NCBI GenBank assembly: GCA_907163375.1
Contig: CAJQUW010011540.1
Location: forward strand, 89,680-153,679
Length of the DNA stretch: 64,000 nucleotides
Source of the DNA: Prostheceraeus crozeri
Lineage: Eukaryota; Platyhelminthes; Polycladida; Euryleptidae
Reading direction: 5' to 3'
In this document: piece after piece, positions 34,514-47,200 of the stretch
How positions within the stretch are numbered: position 1 is the stretch's first letter
Layout: each line of letters starts with the position of its first letter
Translations under genes and position numbers: made by a program
The notes under the pieces: generated by a model
The model's database searches: none
What the model was told of the DNA's origin: nothing
What the model saw: the letters and a program-made list of their open reading frames with translations, nothing else

Positions 34514-37500
34514 ATGCTTCCTTTCTAGTCAAACAGAGGAAGAGACGACCTGTCTATTTCTGTGCTTGTAACAAATCACCTTCTTCTTGTTTAGTCAACA
34601 CAGTTTATTGATTTATTAATTCAAACAAGCTCCGAGCAGATATTTGCATTGTACCGGTATATTGTAGTCAAGATAGTTACACTGTTAGATAACTAAAAGA
34701 GGTGAAGTTAGTAAAACGTGAATTGTCATGAAACTGCTTGACATATAACGCTTCTCGTCAGCTGAACAGCACCATAAATTATGTACACGGCCAAATTATG
34801 AACTCAAATTTCAGTTGCCGGTATTCTTAAAAGCATATGGAAATCCATGCTACTTTCGAGTGGATTGTTTCGAGCGCATCAATTTGCATGTATAGAAAAA
34901 AATTATTTCCGAAATTTCATAAAGAAGTAATTCGATGTCAAAAGGAGTTCTCAATTGCTGTGCTGACAGCATTTGAAATAAAACTTTTTTACAGACACTG
35001 TATAGCTGATATGGTGACCATTTTAATGAAAAATGTATTTGAATATCACATGTCTTCATGTTAAAAATTGCTACTCTCTGATATCTTTTTCTAAAAGATT
35101 TGTATGATTGTCATTTTTTCTGATGCTGTCATGGTTTTCAAACAAACATTCGAGTTTTTCAATTAATTACGAACGTACAACTTAAATTATTAAACGCTTG
35201 TAATGGTCACAGCTATGGTATCAAAAATAGTTATTAGAGTTATTAAACATGTTATTAGAGCTATGTTATTAAACATAGCTCTATCAAGAGGAAATAGCTT
35301 CGGGACTCGTAAGTCAAATTTATCGACAGTGCTGAACACTTTCATTTAAGCCAATATGTTGTGAAGCCAACTCAACTGCATCAATCTATTTATTATTGAT
35401 AAATATTACTTATTAACCTTTTCCAAACCAGGAGCTGGGGCAATTCGTTCCCTGTCGCACTTTTGCTGTGAACCTGTAAGAAACTGAGACACTGAGCTGT
35501 TCAATTTGTGCTTTGTTTTAATTTTAGCGCATTATGAAACTTTTCACCAAAGCTAGGGTCATGAATAAAGCTGATTTTCTATATGAATAGAGCAACATAT
35601 CATAGCTGTTACTGTTACTCTGATGCATTAGCATTAGATAGTTAACAGAATTAGAGACATAAGTTGATGATCATCTACTATGATAATAAATAATTTTAGT
35701 AATTTTTTTATGTGTCCTGGGGTAGGCTGTAAGAAGGCCTATTTTGACATTTATATGATGGCCAATTTCTTACCAAAAACGCAGTCTGTTGGGATTTTTC
35801 ACTTGTCGACCTATAACAAGCGAGATTTTACAAGAAAAGAAATTGATAAAGCAAAAAGGCAGGTAATAACAGTTTTTGATTACTTATGAACATTAATAGG
35901 AAAAGTAATAGAAACACAGTTTTGTTGAGCGTGATACAACATCAGCCGAAAATAGTCTGTTCTGAATCAATCAGACAGCGAAGCAAAAAATTGTGTGTAT
36001 TTTAAATCAATCAGCGCACTGTGAAGGGATTCTTTCAGCTGCCGCATGTTCTTTTATAAAGGTCCTAAGTTTCGGCGAAATGCAGGTTTCATTCATGTCT
36101 CATAATATATCGACTCAACAGCGTCATGCATTCCTAAATAGAGTTTAAAAAAACATTGCTTGTTTTGAGACATGTTGAGAACAACTGATTAAATTAAAAC
36201 ACGACATTGTTAAAAAATTCGAAGAATCGAGGAAACGGAGGAAATCAAATTTAAACAACTGCTCTAGTAGAAAATCGTGTAAATAATTAGGCTACTTGAA
36301 GTCAAAGCGTATAAATTAATAATATTAACATAGAGTTACTTACCCCAGTACAGGGTAGGAAACGTAGTACACATATCGGCTAGCGGACCCACCTTTGATA
36401 GGGACGTGAAAAAATTTAAAAGAACGTGTAATCAATTTTACTTACGAAATTTAAAAAACGTTTACGAAATTTACTTACGAATTACTAAAACGAAATTTAA
36501 AAAAAATTGAGAGATTGCAGCTTCTAGATTGCCAAGAAATGTCGTGCTTAAATTGTTCGTCTGCGGATTTTTTCTAAGATCTGCCCAGATGAACTAACTG
36601 GCACTCTGCAATCTTCCCGCCAGAGATTTAGTGCAGCTAAAAAAATAAGATAACATCATGAATATTTCAAGGGTCGAAATTTCAGTTTTGTGGAATTCTG
36701 TCTGTGTAACCAAAAGTTGTTGTTCCAATTAATTGATTTTGACAAACCAGTTTACATCTGTCTCTCTTAGAAATATTTTATTTCAAACTTCCCTGATGCA
36801 AATTTCTGCTTGTAATCAAGATAGTGAAAATGTAGCATAATGTTTCCGATATTCAGAAATGAGAGAGCATCAACAAAAAGGAAGTGAAATGGCTAATTTT
36901 GATACAAGATAAAACGAATCAAACGCAGCAATCGTAAAATCATTATTTGTTTCAGCTTCTTCTTTACAGCACTTATGATTGGCATGTTTGAATAATTCTA
37001 CCAACCCAGAAACTATTTTTCGTCAGAGCTTTTTTTTGATGTATTGAAGCTTTAAACTGTTGAACTTTTAATTTCAAGAGTATTAAGAATATCTGAAATA
37101 AAGCATTCTGATATCGCTTTCTTGAAACGCAGTCCGTGGGCAGCATCGAAGAAAAGTCTTAATATCAAATACATAGATAAACTTAGTAGAACAGTCAAAA
37201 TTTACCGAAAATGGCAAAAGTGCATGAAAGAGTACATCTGGAAAAGGATGTCTATGTATGTGATATTACTTTCTGTTCCTCACTTTTGTACATCTCTCTT
37301 TCCATCATTGAATTAGAATTTGGATCATTCATATATCCACACACTCTGTTTTAAACAGCGCACATTTTTCGAGGGAGATATCAGCGCTAATTCTCGAAGA
37401 CCGCAGGCTTGAGGGATTTAACTTGATATTTCTCGAGAATGGGCATGGACCTTTTATCTTGAATGGGTATGCATCTATTGGTACATACTTTAAAGGGAAT

Positions 37501-37943
37501 AAAGCGCTATTGTGCGTTATTTGATTCATGTCTTTATCTAATACACGCAAAAATCTCTCCTGGATCTCTAAGTCTACCGAGCGATATTTAGATGACCACC
37601 GGTAACCTAGACTTCTTAAACTGACTATGATGCAGGGCTTTAGCTTTTCAAGCGATCCATTTAGTATTTTACATTTCTATAGTGAGCAGGCTGCCAGATT
37701 CCCCATGGCTGTCATCAATCAATGCCTTATTTGATTATTTTGTTGATTTTGCTAGAAGTTTTGACCCCAATTGTTTGGTACAGGAAGAAGTAGCGAAATG
37801 TCTCACGGAGCAAGTTGTGACAAAGGATAGGATGCAGCATTCATGATTAACATTGCAGAATCCACTGTCAGTGAAGAGAAGGAACACATGAGTTCAGAGC
37901 CTCTTTTATTTCGTGTCATAAAGAGAAAATCAAGACAAAACAA
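34514..37943. other. No recognisable gene; weak exon-like stretches
   Basis: AT-rich. At 35727-35862 a plus-strand frame (AYFDIYMMANFLPKTQ, then HLSTYNKRDFTRKEIDKAKRQ quoted in part) is bounded by GGGGTAG before it and CAG followed by GTAATA after it. At 36340-36420, minus, a stretch ends CTGTACTGGG followed by GTAAGTAAC, a good splice-donor match. Neither is recognised. Confidence 0.3.
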
Positions 37944-38126
37944 TTAACCCATTCATGCCCGGTTTCTTTTTTTTCAGCAAATCAAAAAATATACATCTGT
38001 ATTTAATGTAGAACAGTTAATACAAAAACTTTTATAACACTCGTTTCAAAAAACAAATTGTACTTTTGTAGAAAAAGGCCGTGACCATATGGTCACGCTG
38101 GGCAGTTATCGTGTCAAAAGCAAAAT

Positions 38127-39017
38127 TTAAGCTTTTTTATGGTAATCCGCAAAACAAAATTTGCACAATCCGACATCGCATTTTTTGCACTCCGACCGCA
38201 CCACAGACTTGCAAAATTCCCCGGCACACCTCCGACGCTTGTTGTTTGGTGGGACACCAAGAAGATGGCTGACACCGTCGAAGCGAACTGAGCCTGAAAT
38301 AGGAACACAGAAAGGTTGAAATGTGTGAAATTTTAGCAATGAAGATGGATTCTTACCAGCGGTTGAAAGATTTTCTTTATTAGAACGTCTTCCAGGACCT
38401 CTTGGCTCTGTTCCGTGCTCTTCTTGGTACGAAACAGCAATAGCGCGGCGAAATTGAAATAATGTCATTGATCTACCACTCGCTTTATGAAGCAACCAAC
38501 CGTTCTGAACTGCTACGTCCAATAGCCAAGTAACAATAGGGAAGTACCACTTATTTCCTCTTATGTTTGTTCGATAGTTACCGACGTTATTGTCGAGTCA
38601 GACTCGACAAGTCAGATAGACTCTGTCTGTTCCACCCATGTTTGCGTTGTACATTTTGATGACGTTGGGAACTGGAACCGAGACATATTGTTTTGATTCA
38701 CGTGAAAAACGTTGGCATGTTTGGAGAGGATTGCAAGGGTAGCAGTTCGATCCAATGATGACAGGCTTGTTGTCCTTCCAAATTGTTATTCCGATGTTGT
38801 TATTAGTTGCCGAGCACCAGTCAGCGTCTCCTCGATCAGCCTTCTGAAAACTTTTTCTGTCTGGCAAAGACACCGTTTTTGAGATTCTGTTCGGCCGCAT
38901 TGTCCCTGTGCCTCCAAGATTACGTCGCTCGAGTTCTAACAGAAGTTGGACAGAACAGAAAAGATTGTCAAAAAAGAATGAAAATGGTAGTTTTTGCAAT
39001 TGATCTATAAATTTCAA
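38127..39017 (-). pseudogene. piggyBac transposase, C-terminal half
   Basis: piggyBac transposases cut at TTAA with three catalytic Asp. Here the minus strand carries FFFDNLF (second Asp), GGTGTMRPNRISK, RGDADW, IWKDNKPV and MYNANMGGTDRV (third Asp). A TGA stop falls just after, about 38604, next to a short inserted sequence. The frame then goes on NYRTNIRGNKWYFPIVTWLLDVA, quoted in parts: RGNKWYFPIVTWLLDV, FQFRRAIAVSY. It ends in a Cys-rich module, RRCAGEFC, CKKCDVGLCKFCF. The N-terminal half with the first Asp is absent. It is one of two unrelated piggyBac copies in the window. Confidence 0.85.
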
Positions 39018-39045
39018 TAACTTTTAAAAAGCTGCATCGTATCGG

Positions 39046-39125
39046 TGATGTAGTAGTGCAGTGGTTACAGTACTCGACTACCGCTTTAGTCAGAGCAGGG
39101 TTCGAATCCCAGTGAATACAACATT
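39046..39125 (+). repeat. tRNA-like sequence (probable SINE head) inside the piggyBac element
   Basis: A-box-like TAGTGCAGTGG at 39055 and a consensus B box, GGTTCGAATCC, at 39099-39109, 44 bp apart. The anticodon region folds as GACTA/TAGTC with a 6-base loop and no acceptor stem forms, so it is not a working tRNA. It sits where the missing N-terminal half of the transposase would lie. Confidence 0.5.
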
Positions 39126-39642
39126 TTTTCTATCATTTTCATCATTTCGGGAAATAAAGCACTGTTGATTATGCATTTTGTAGCGTTTTTAAGACATGAA
39201 ATTAAAATCTATCTTTTTTCTATTTGACACTAGTAATGCCTAGCGTGACCATGTGGTCACGGCGATTTGAAATTCATAATTTCTCTCTAGATAAGAATCG
39301 GAAGTGTTTGTTGATGCATCATATATAATTAACAGAATATCAAGATACAAGTTACACAGAAAAAAATCTTGAGAAACATTGTTGACACTCGTACGTGAAA
39401 TGTAAAATAATGTAAGTTACCTTTTTTGAGACAGTTTTGCAGACGCCATTTTCAAAGTTCAATTGATGACATAGATAATTGAAACTTTCAAATTTTTGCT
39501 GAAGTAAAATGACATTTAGAATGATAACTTTAAACAAAAGTCAAAGTCGTAAGTCAAACGATTTGTTTTCATGTCGGAAACATCAATCAAATCTGATATT
39601 CCAAGTGTGACCACTCGGTCACGCTGGGCATGAATGGGTTAA

Positions 39643-42600
39643 TAGCACCTTTGAAGCACCCAGAATATTTGTGATGATGACATTTATCATAGTTCAATGC
39701 AGAAACTAAAAAGTGTGATAGAGACTGCTACCTTGCAGGGCACAGTCTGAGCTCGATTGCCGTGGGACCTCAAACCATCTTGACACAGAAGCGAGTTGAT
39801 CTGCTCAAGTCTTCAAGTCTTTCTAGACTGAAATATACATACTGTGCATCAGATGCTTCAATAAAAGAGACACAACAGCATCACTACCCTCACCGGATAA
39901 TGCAAATCGCAAGCCAATTTCTGCAAATGAAGAAAAATCATTCACAAAAATATGCTATCCGAAGTGTGTATTCTATCCTATTTTGCCCTTATTTCATCTG
40001 AATGGGGTTAGTTTTGCTCTTCGAGGAGGCAAATGACAAACAAATTTACTGATAAAGCCAAACACTGAAAAAAGAAGCGGAATCAAGTTCTGAATGGAGC
40101 GGAATGGGGCCTGAGATCTACAACTGCATTTCTACGACGAAAATGACACTTATAACAAATAGAACCTTTTGAAACTTTTTGACTGTTCGATCTCAAAACT
40201 CTGAACGCTTCTCTTTTTATTTGCATTTTATTAATAATTTGAAGACATTACGATTTTGGCGCTCAAACAGCAGACCAATTGGGAAAAATTGTAGCAGAAA
40301 TCTGCACCAATGCGGGTATTACAGAAAATAGAGCAAATGATTCCTTATTGACAACAGGAATGCCAATGAGAGGGAGGTCGGTTCACAGATCAGTAGTTGG
40401 AGTGTGGTATGACAAGCTAGCATCAGATACAATACACCTTCAATACACCTAATACAACTTCAATGATTGAAATGTTGCGTTTCTCTACCAATATACCGTG
40501 AAAATGAAAATTCATTAAATATTTTCATTAAAAATCAATGATTGTAATAATCATTTTAAGGAGCAGAAAATCATGTCTAAATTGACTGCATTTTTCTCAG
40601 TTACATTACAATCATGAGATGTGCAGAAGCACGCACATAATCGGAACAGCTTTCGTGATGAGAGTGATATGCAAAAGCTCTGACACAACATTTACTGAAC
40701 CCTTAGATTGCAGTAATTCTGTGAACTATGCCATTTAAAGATCGAATTACATATCTAAATGTAGCTATCATCGTCTGATATCAAGCAATTACCTAAGAGC
40801 TGCAACTTCAAAATGCAGAAATTTTGATGCTTTCGACCACCTATAGGTATCTTTGAGTAAATCTTTGTACATTTATGTGGAAGCTTCTCTATCTTCGCCA
40901 TGAGGTCGTATATACTTCATAGAAAAAGTCTTGTCGGATTCGTAAGTTGACAACATCCTCTGTCAAAGAACCATTGCTTTTAGAAGAAAAAGATCTCATC
41001 TTTTCGAGATGTCTGTAGACTGATAAGTTAATTCTGACAATTGGAAAGGCGCATTATCATGAATCTGTTGACATCACATTTACCGAATGGTAGAACGGAT
41101 GAGTTACAAGACTGTGCTTGTGGTAAGTAGTCATCATTGTCAATATTTGTTATTCCTTCACCCATTCCATTTGCTCCACTGATTTTTCCATCAGCATGAC
41201 GAGAAGGCAAGTGACAGTTGTCTTTGGCCGTAATCCCATGGATGACAAAAACGAAAAAAAACCCTTGAAACTCTAGCGACGCGTAGTTCTAGTCTGAAAT
41301 TTAACGATACAATGTTGATCGTGTCTTCAGGCGCAATTACGAGGAATCCAGCGAAACATTAAGTCCTACTACGCAGTAAAAACAAGCAACTCGCTTTAAG
41401 AAGAAAATAACAAAAATGAATGGATGTTGCATCTGTGCTTCTCGTGATTTTATTTATCGATGATGTCGCTATTTCAATAAATAACCAACCGGTAGTAGCG
41501 ATTTCAGCGTCCTGCGGTGAGTGAGCTCTTTAGGCAGAAACTGCGGGTCCGAGAGGTCATGACCTCCAATGCATGATAGAAATGAGGGGAATCCAACGCT
41601 TCGTGGAGTAAAGAACAGTTTTCAGTCTTTCTCAATTGTTGAAAACATTCTATCTATATTCGAAATTAATTAGAATAATTCAAATATCATATGAGATTTT
41701 GATATCCCCGCACTGTAAGAGCAAAAGTGAAAAATTCCCAAAAACACGGTTTTGGAGAGAAACTGTAAATTTAAATCTATAAATAATACTGTGTGCGAAA
41801 TGCTTCCAGAAAATTTTATTGTAGGAATTCCGGCAAATGTACTAATACTTTCCAGATTTATTAAAATTGTGCTAATATAGGCCTAAGTGCGATTATTCGC
41901 GTGAAATTTCAATGAGCACCAAAAATGCGCATAATTTTCAGTACGAAATTGACACTTTATTATTCTCTAGTTTAAACAATTAATTGGGTATTTGGTAATT
42001 GAGATATCTGCTAATTTTTGAAAAATAGGATATCATAACTTTTGTCTTTCATTCTTCATAAATTCCACGACAATGTAGAAATTTCCTAAAATTGAATAAT
42101 GCAGATGACTTGTAAATGACAACAAGTATAAAACAATCTAATTTTCAATATAAACATAAATGAATTCATAAAAAATAGAGACATGTAATTTTATAAAAAT
42201 AGATATCTTATTCGACATGTTTACAGACTTGATGATCATTTAAAGAATGTGAGCAACCATGCACTCGAGAAAGTGCATGATGCATGGAAGCCTACTTTGA
42301 ATGTGTTCCGTCTAAAATAAACCAATGTGGAGGATATTTTATTCAAAATCTGACGAATTGCAACGTCTGTGATGTAAAACATCCGCCAAACTAAGCAAAT
42401 TGCTTAACAGGCCTACGCTGCCAGTTCAAGCGGAATTTTCAGCACGCGTAAGAGAATTTTGTACAAGCTTGAATGAAATGGACGGAGCAAGTGGATTGCC
42501 GAATAAATCGGATTCCACTGCAATCTTAATTAAGGAACATGAGACTCCTAATCGTGTCCCCTAATCGTTGACAACGTGACATGCAGTTAGTAAAAAATGT

Positions 42601-43860
42601 TGAAGCATTTAAACGTACGTGTACAATGCACATCGCTGCACATTGCTGATCAAACATGCCTATCTTACTGTAGGGCTTTTACATAAAATAGGCCTATAGC
42701 TGTCGAAAGGCCAGCTTTAGTAATCCATACACTGTAAATCGCTCAATACCAATCACATACGAAGGGTGCATACCGAAATATTTTTTTGGTATATTTCTGT
42801 ATTCTCTTGGTATATAGTTGTATGCTTTTCGTGTGTTATTTCGAATGTGGTATGCTTTACATACTAAAGCCATATCAGCACAATGTTAAAAGAAAGCATA
42901 AATCATATCCAAAATATGTTGATTTAAGGCCTTTTGTCAATAAAGATTACACTAATGTTACTACTGTTCTGTAAGTAGTAAGATAATGACATTCAAGAGT
43001 CGAACTTACAATACAGAATTCGATTTTAATACACGTAAGTCTAAGGCATTTCATGAATAATCAATAAGTATCCAACCATCAACAATTATGCATCATGTAA
43101 TTTTGAAATGAAGCATATTATCAATCCGAAATAAAAACACATGATAATTCATGAACGCAAAAATAGTTTTGTTTGAGATATACATGATGTACATGATGTC
43201 ATATACATCTACATGAAGTCAACATGATTTCACGAAAGATATCGGTTAGACTAGGCAATTTTTCAAAAATCGAATCCCTGAAGGCATTTTATGTTAATTC
43301 TTGGCATACAGTGGACTTGGGGGTTTCCGAATATGCTGATTCCGAATCTGCTGTATGCCCGGCGTGAAAACAATTCCTCACACCCGAAAATTTGAAATTC
43401 AAGATGCTTCCAGAAATATTCAAAGTTATTTTGAAGAGGATATTATCATATGTTACCTACTTTTTCTAACAATGCGGTGAAGCTTTCAACCAAGCGAAGC
43501 ACTAGTTAATTACTGATAAATAACATATCTCTATTTTATTACAATTAAAAGTCATTACATCAGTAGTATCATATGTTATATGAAGAATTTTGATTTTTCG
43601 GAAATTATAGAATTTTTGAAATTTGCTTAATTGACTGATCGGTAGATCGAAAATTTAAGAGGATAACAGAATCTCTATTTACAATCAAATGTAAACAAAA
43701 ATATGTTTCGGCTTATTCGTGGCATTTAGAAAACATGATTTATCATTGATGCTATAATCATCTCCAAGAACTTAGACATCATCTTGCTAAGTCAGGCCGC
43801 GATACTCGAATGCAATGCGGCACCAATGCAACTTGAAGCAAAATACACATTTATGTTAAA
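39643..43860. other. No recognisable gene; dispersed repeats
   Basis: AT-rich. Sequence at 42730-42880, with CACTGTAAATCGCT and repeated CATAC/GTATG words, is related inverted to 53040-53425. 42915-43030 is related to 27675-27830. Nothing else recognised. Confidence 0.45.
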
Positions 43861-43862
43861 GT

Positions 43863-44115
43863 GTTCTCCGTAGCACAATGGTTAAGTGCATGGCCTAGCG
43901 ACTTTTTGGTCAATAGGTCAAGCCCCGAAAGTGCCATTGGAAGTCACCAGGACGGGCATCGGGACTAAAAGTTGCCACAGCGCTTCAGAAATGTCTGATT
44001 ATGCCAGCACTGTTGAAGCCTCCAGTATGAGGGAGTGGTGACGTCAAAGCTTCATTTGTCTGACCCCGTTTAACGTGGACAAGGACGAAAAACTAGGAAA
44101 TAAGCAAGTAAGTTA
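43863..44115 (+). repeat. tRNA-derived SINE
   Basis: A box TAGCACAATGG at 43873-43883 and a degenerate B box, AGGTCAAGCCCC, at 43915-43926, followed by a body of about 170 bp and an AAGCAAGTAAGTT tail. Internal-promoter spacing and overall length (about 250 bp) fit a SINE. Target duplication not found. Confidence 0.6.
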
Positions 44116-44227
44116 AAGAAGTATCAACCTGAAACAATTAAAGGAAATATAGCATCAATAATTGTTGTATCTTTCCATACAGTAATTCAAAAGAAACTTC
44201 ATGGCTAGAAGTAGATCATCACTTGTC

Positions 44228-47200
44228 TTATAGCACATTTTGACAGTTTCTTCCATTGATTTTACATTTGCATGCGTCAATGCACGACATTGAAAGCTTT
44301 CTGCAAGAACATCGTTGATTTACACAGCCTGTTACACAACCGCAGCTCAGGATCTCCTTGCAGGCTTTTGGGATAGGAGGAAGGTCCAGTAACTGAGGCT
44401 GCAACTTTCCATCCTCTTTCATCCATCCCATGTCCGTTTTTGCAGGTAATTCGGGGTACTGAATGCAGGCCTGATTCCATATCATCGCTTGACAGTGGGA
44501 TCGCATGATGTGATACTTCGCGGCATTTGAGGTCGGATGTAAATTTTCTTGTGAGCGTCCTATACAGAACAATTTCACTCGAGCCTCGCCACAAGTTTCA
44601 AGTTCACTCACTCCATAAATCTTACAAATAAATTTTTCAGCATTTCTTAATACGTCATCATCATATGGTGCTTTACCAAGTTCACTAAGGTCTAAATGAT
44701 GTTCGAGAAAGATTTTCCAGGTGGATGATTTTGAGTGACCATAGAATTGCGATACGGTGTCACAACCTGTTAGTGCATGGTAACCTAGAAGAGTTCTTGC
44801 CTGAGTTGGAAGAAGGCCTTGATAGATGTCGTGGACTGGATAATACTTATAGGACTTTGATGTACCAGCTTTCATGTACAGTTGTGAGCAACTGATTTGT
44901 TCATAATGTGCCAACAGGGGCCTATTTCACGAAACTTCATCAGTTACCAGTTACCAGTTTTACAGTGACCGACCCGAGGACAATCACCAGTATTTTTTTT
45001 TCATTTCACGAACAAACTGGTTTGTCCTCCTCAGGGAACTGGTAAACTGTAAAATCTATTGTAGCGTCACAATCATCAATGTATGAAGAGTTGAGATCAT
45101 CTGCGCTATATATGACCATTTTACGAGACACGAGATCGTCAGCAATGACAAAGACCAATGAGAAGCCAGTGCAGCAGTAGTAACTTCAGTACAGGGATCA
45201 ATCCAAGCTTAAATGACGCATTTTTTGATGCCATGTAAATTTCCTGGCCTACTCATTAAATAGCAAATTCAAATGCATTTTACAACGCATAAATTCCTAT
45301 TCATATGTACTGTATACTACTCTTTAAAAAAAATATTGACCATAAAAAGTACATTCAATCATAATAAAAAGAATAAGCCATAATTGTACAGACAGAGATA
45401 GATCTGCGCGCGCGCGCGTCCTTCAAGGCGAGAAGAAGAAGGATGTAACCTTAATATCGAAATGGCAAACATCACATCACACAAGGCACAACAACTTGCT
45501 GGATATTGCTCCTGCTAAGTTGCTATAAAAAGGAAGAAATGTAAAGCTCAATAATAACAAGCAGCCAGATACAGTGACGCGAGCAGCTGCAGTGCGTCGC
45601 GCGGCGTGCGCACGCACGCGATCTATAAACGACTTCGATGTGTTGTGCTAATGCAAATGTATGCATAGGCAGTGCACTAAATCATCAAGCAATGTTGAGG
45701 ATCATCAAGTGAAACTAATTTAATCTTTATTGGATTACTCTTTATTTAAATCTGAAAAAGGGTCAACTTTTCTGGAGAACACTCGATCTGAAGTTCTTCG
45801 AATCTGTAGGAATTTTTGCAATTTTTGGCATTGCTGGAACTCACATTAGACTTTTTTTGACGCACGACTTTTTTACCTATTTTCCTAGGTTTCCTCCCAT
45901 TCCTTAGGTTCCACAATGTAGGTTTTGCAATTTTAATCCATTTCGTATTATTCACACATTCAGCAAACCATAGCAGTTAAATCAATAATTCAAATTAATT
46001 AAATGATTGATTCTTTTTTTTAATTCTGTCTGTGTTTTCTTATTGTTCGGTGGATTAGTAAATGTCATATCGGAAAATCAATCTATAGAATAGTTATTTA
46101 GATTTTACTAAATAGTCTATAGATAAATTTAGGAATATATGGACAATGGAGAAAATTAAACATAAATACATATAATATAACCCTTACATTAGAATGAAAA
46201 ATAATGAATGATGAACCTAAATTGATCATTTGATTGGAATGTGTGAAAAAAAATGTAACAAAGAAACCAAAAAAACAAACATTTTAAATGATAACAAAAT
46301 AAATATAAGAAAGAGAAGAGAGATTTGATATTCAGAGTTTCTCACAAAGTTTGAGCAGATGATTATGATCTGATAGCTGATGAGTAGTGATCTGCGGCGA
46401 TCGTGCTGGAATTGTAATTGGAATGACTCGTATTCTGAAATCGCACCTCCTCTGAATTTCGCTTTGCGGGGTACCCATGAATTTCAGGAGTCGCATTTGG
46501 CATACCGTATTTTCCGATTGCCTTTATAATTAATAGATATTACACATGTTTTCACAATTCAAGTTTCGACTTGTTTTTTTTTTGGTGCGAAGGTTTCTTA
46601 AATGCAATTTTCGAGTTTTTCCTGTAGAAATTTTAAGATTCAACATGTAATCTTTGTGAACCCCAAATACAAGTACTGTGAATCAACTAAAATCATCAGT
46701 AATTTATCTACAGATTGGATTACAGAATCATCGAGAAATATCCTTTCACCGCTCCCTAATCTTCCCACTTCCGACTACGCTTTTTGGGGTAACTTACTAG
46801 TATTTATACACAACATATCACTTATAATTTATGCGCTAAAAATAACATTAAAATCATTGAAAAACAGAATATTAAATAATATTATTACTAAAAGTATCAA
46901 AAAAAGTAGAATGCTTGAATACAGATGATACAAGAATATAACTCCCCATGGTACAGCTAGAAGGAAATTCTTTTTGAACTAACTAATGACAGAATCTTTA
47001 ATCACCTAGTTACCATCACAACAGCCCAATTGTTTCCAGCTTGATACAGCTTTTGTTTTACTCTCTTACCAGCTAAAAACCAGTTGTCAGTGAGCAGATC
47101 AGTGTTTCGTGTCATTCTATTTTTCTCAACCAGTTCCCAGTCATTTACTTTTTACTGAAATTGTGTCAAGTGAATTCATAAAATTCTGTGATTCGTAAAT

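Larger units (their letters stand above)
37948..39638 (-). mobile_element. piggyBac element, 1.69 kb, internally deleted
   Basis: Ends CCCATTCATGCCC (37948) and its inverse GGGCATGAATGGG (to 39638) with TTAA at 37944-37947 and 39639-39642, the invariable piggyBac target. Subterminal palindromes of GTGACCNNNNGGTCAC type lie at about 38082-38096, 39245-39259 and 39606-39621. The transposase inside lacks its N-terminal half. The TTAA flanks are intact, so insertion was not very ancient. Confidence 0.9.

Noticed and set aside
36330-36420. ACTTACC-containing stretch considered as a U1 snRNA or, inverted, a spliced-leader RNA
   Set aside because: Beyond the splice-complementary bases there is no U1 stem-loop or Sm site in the right place, and no repeated copies are in the window.
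39046-39125. Functional tRNA gene
   Set aside because: The B box is good, but no acceptor stem forms and the anticodon loop has six bases; a SINE head is more likely.
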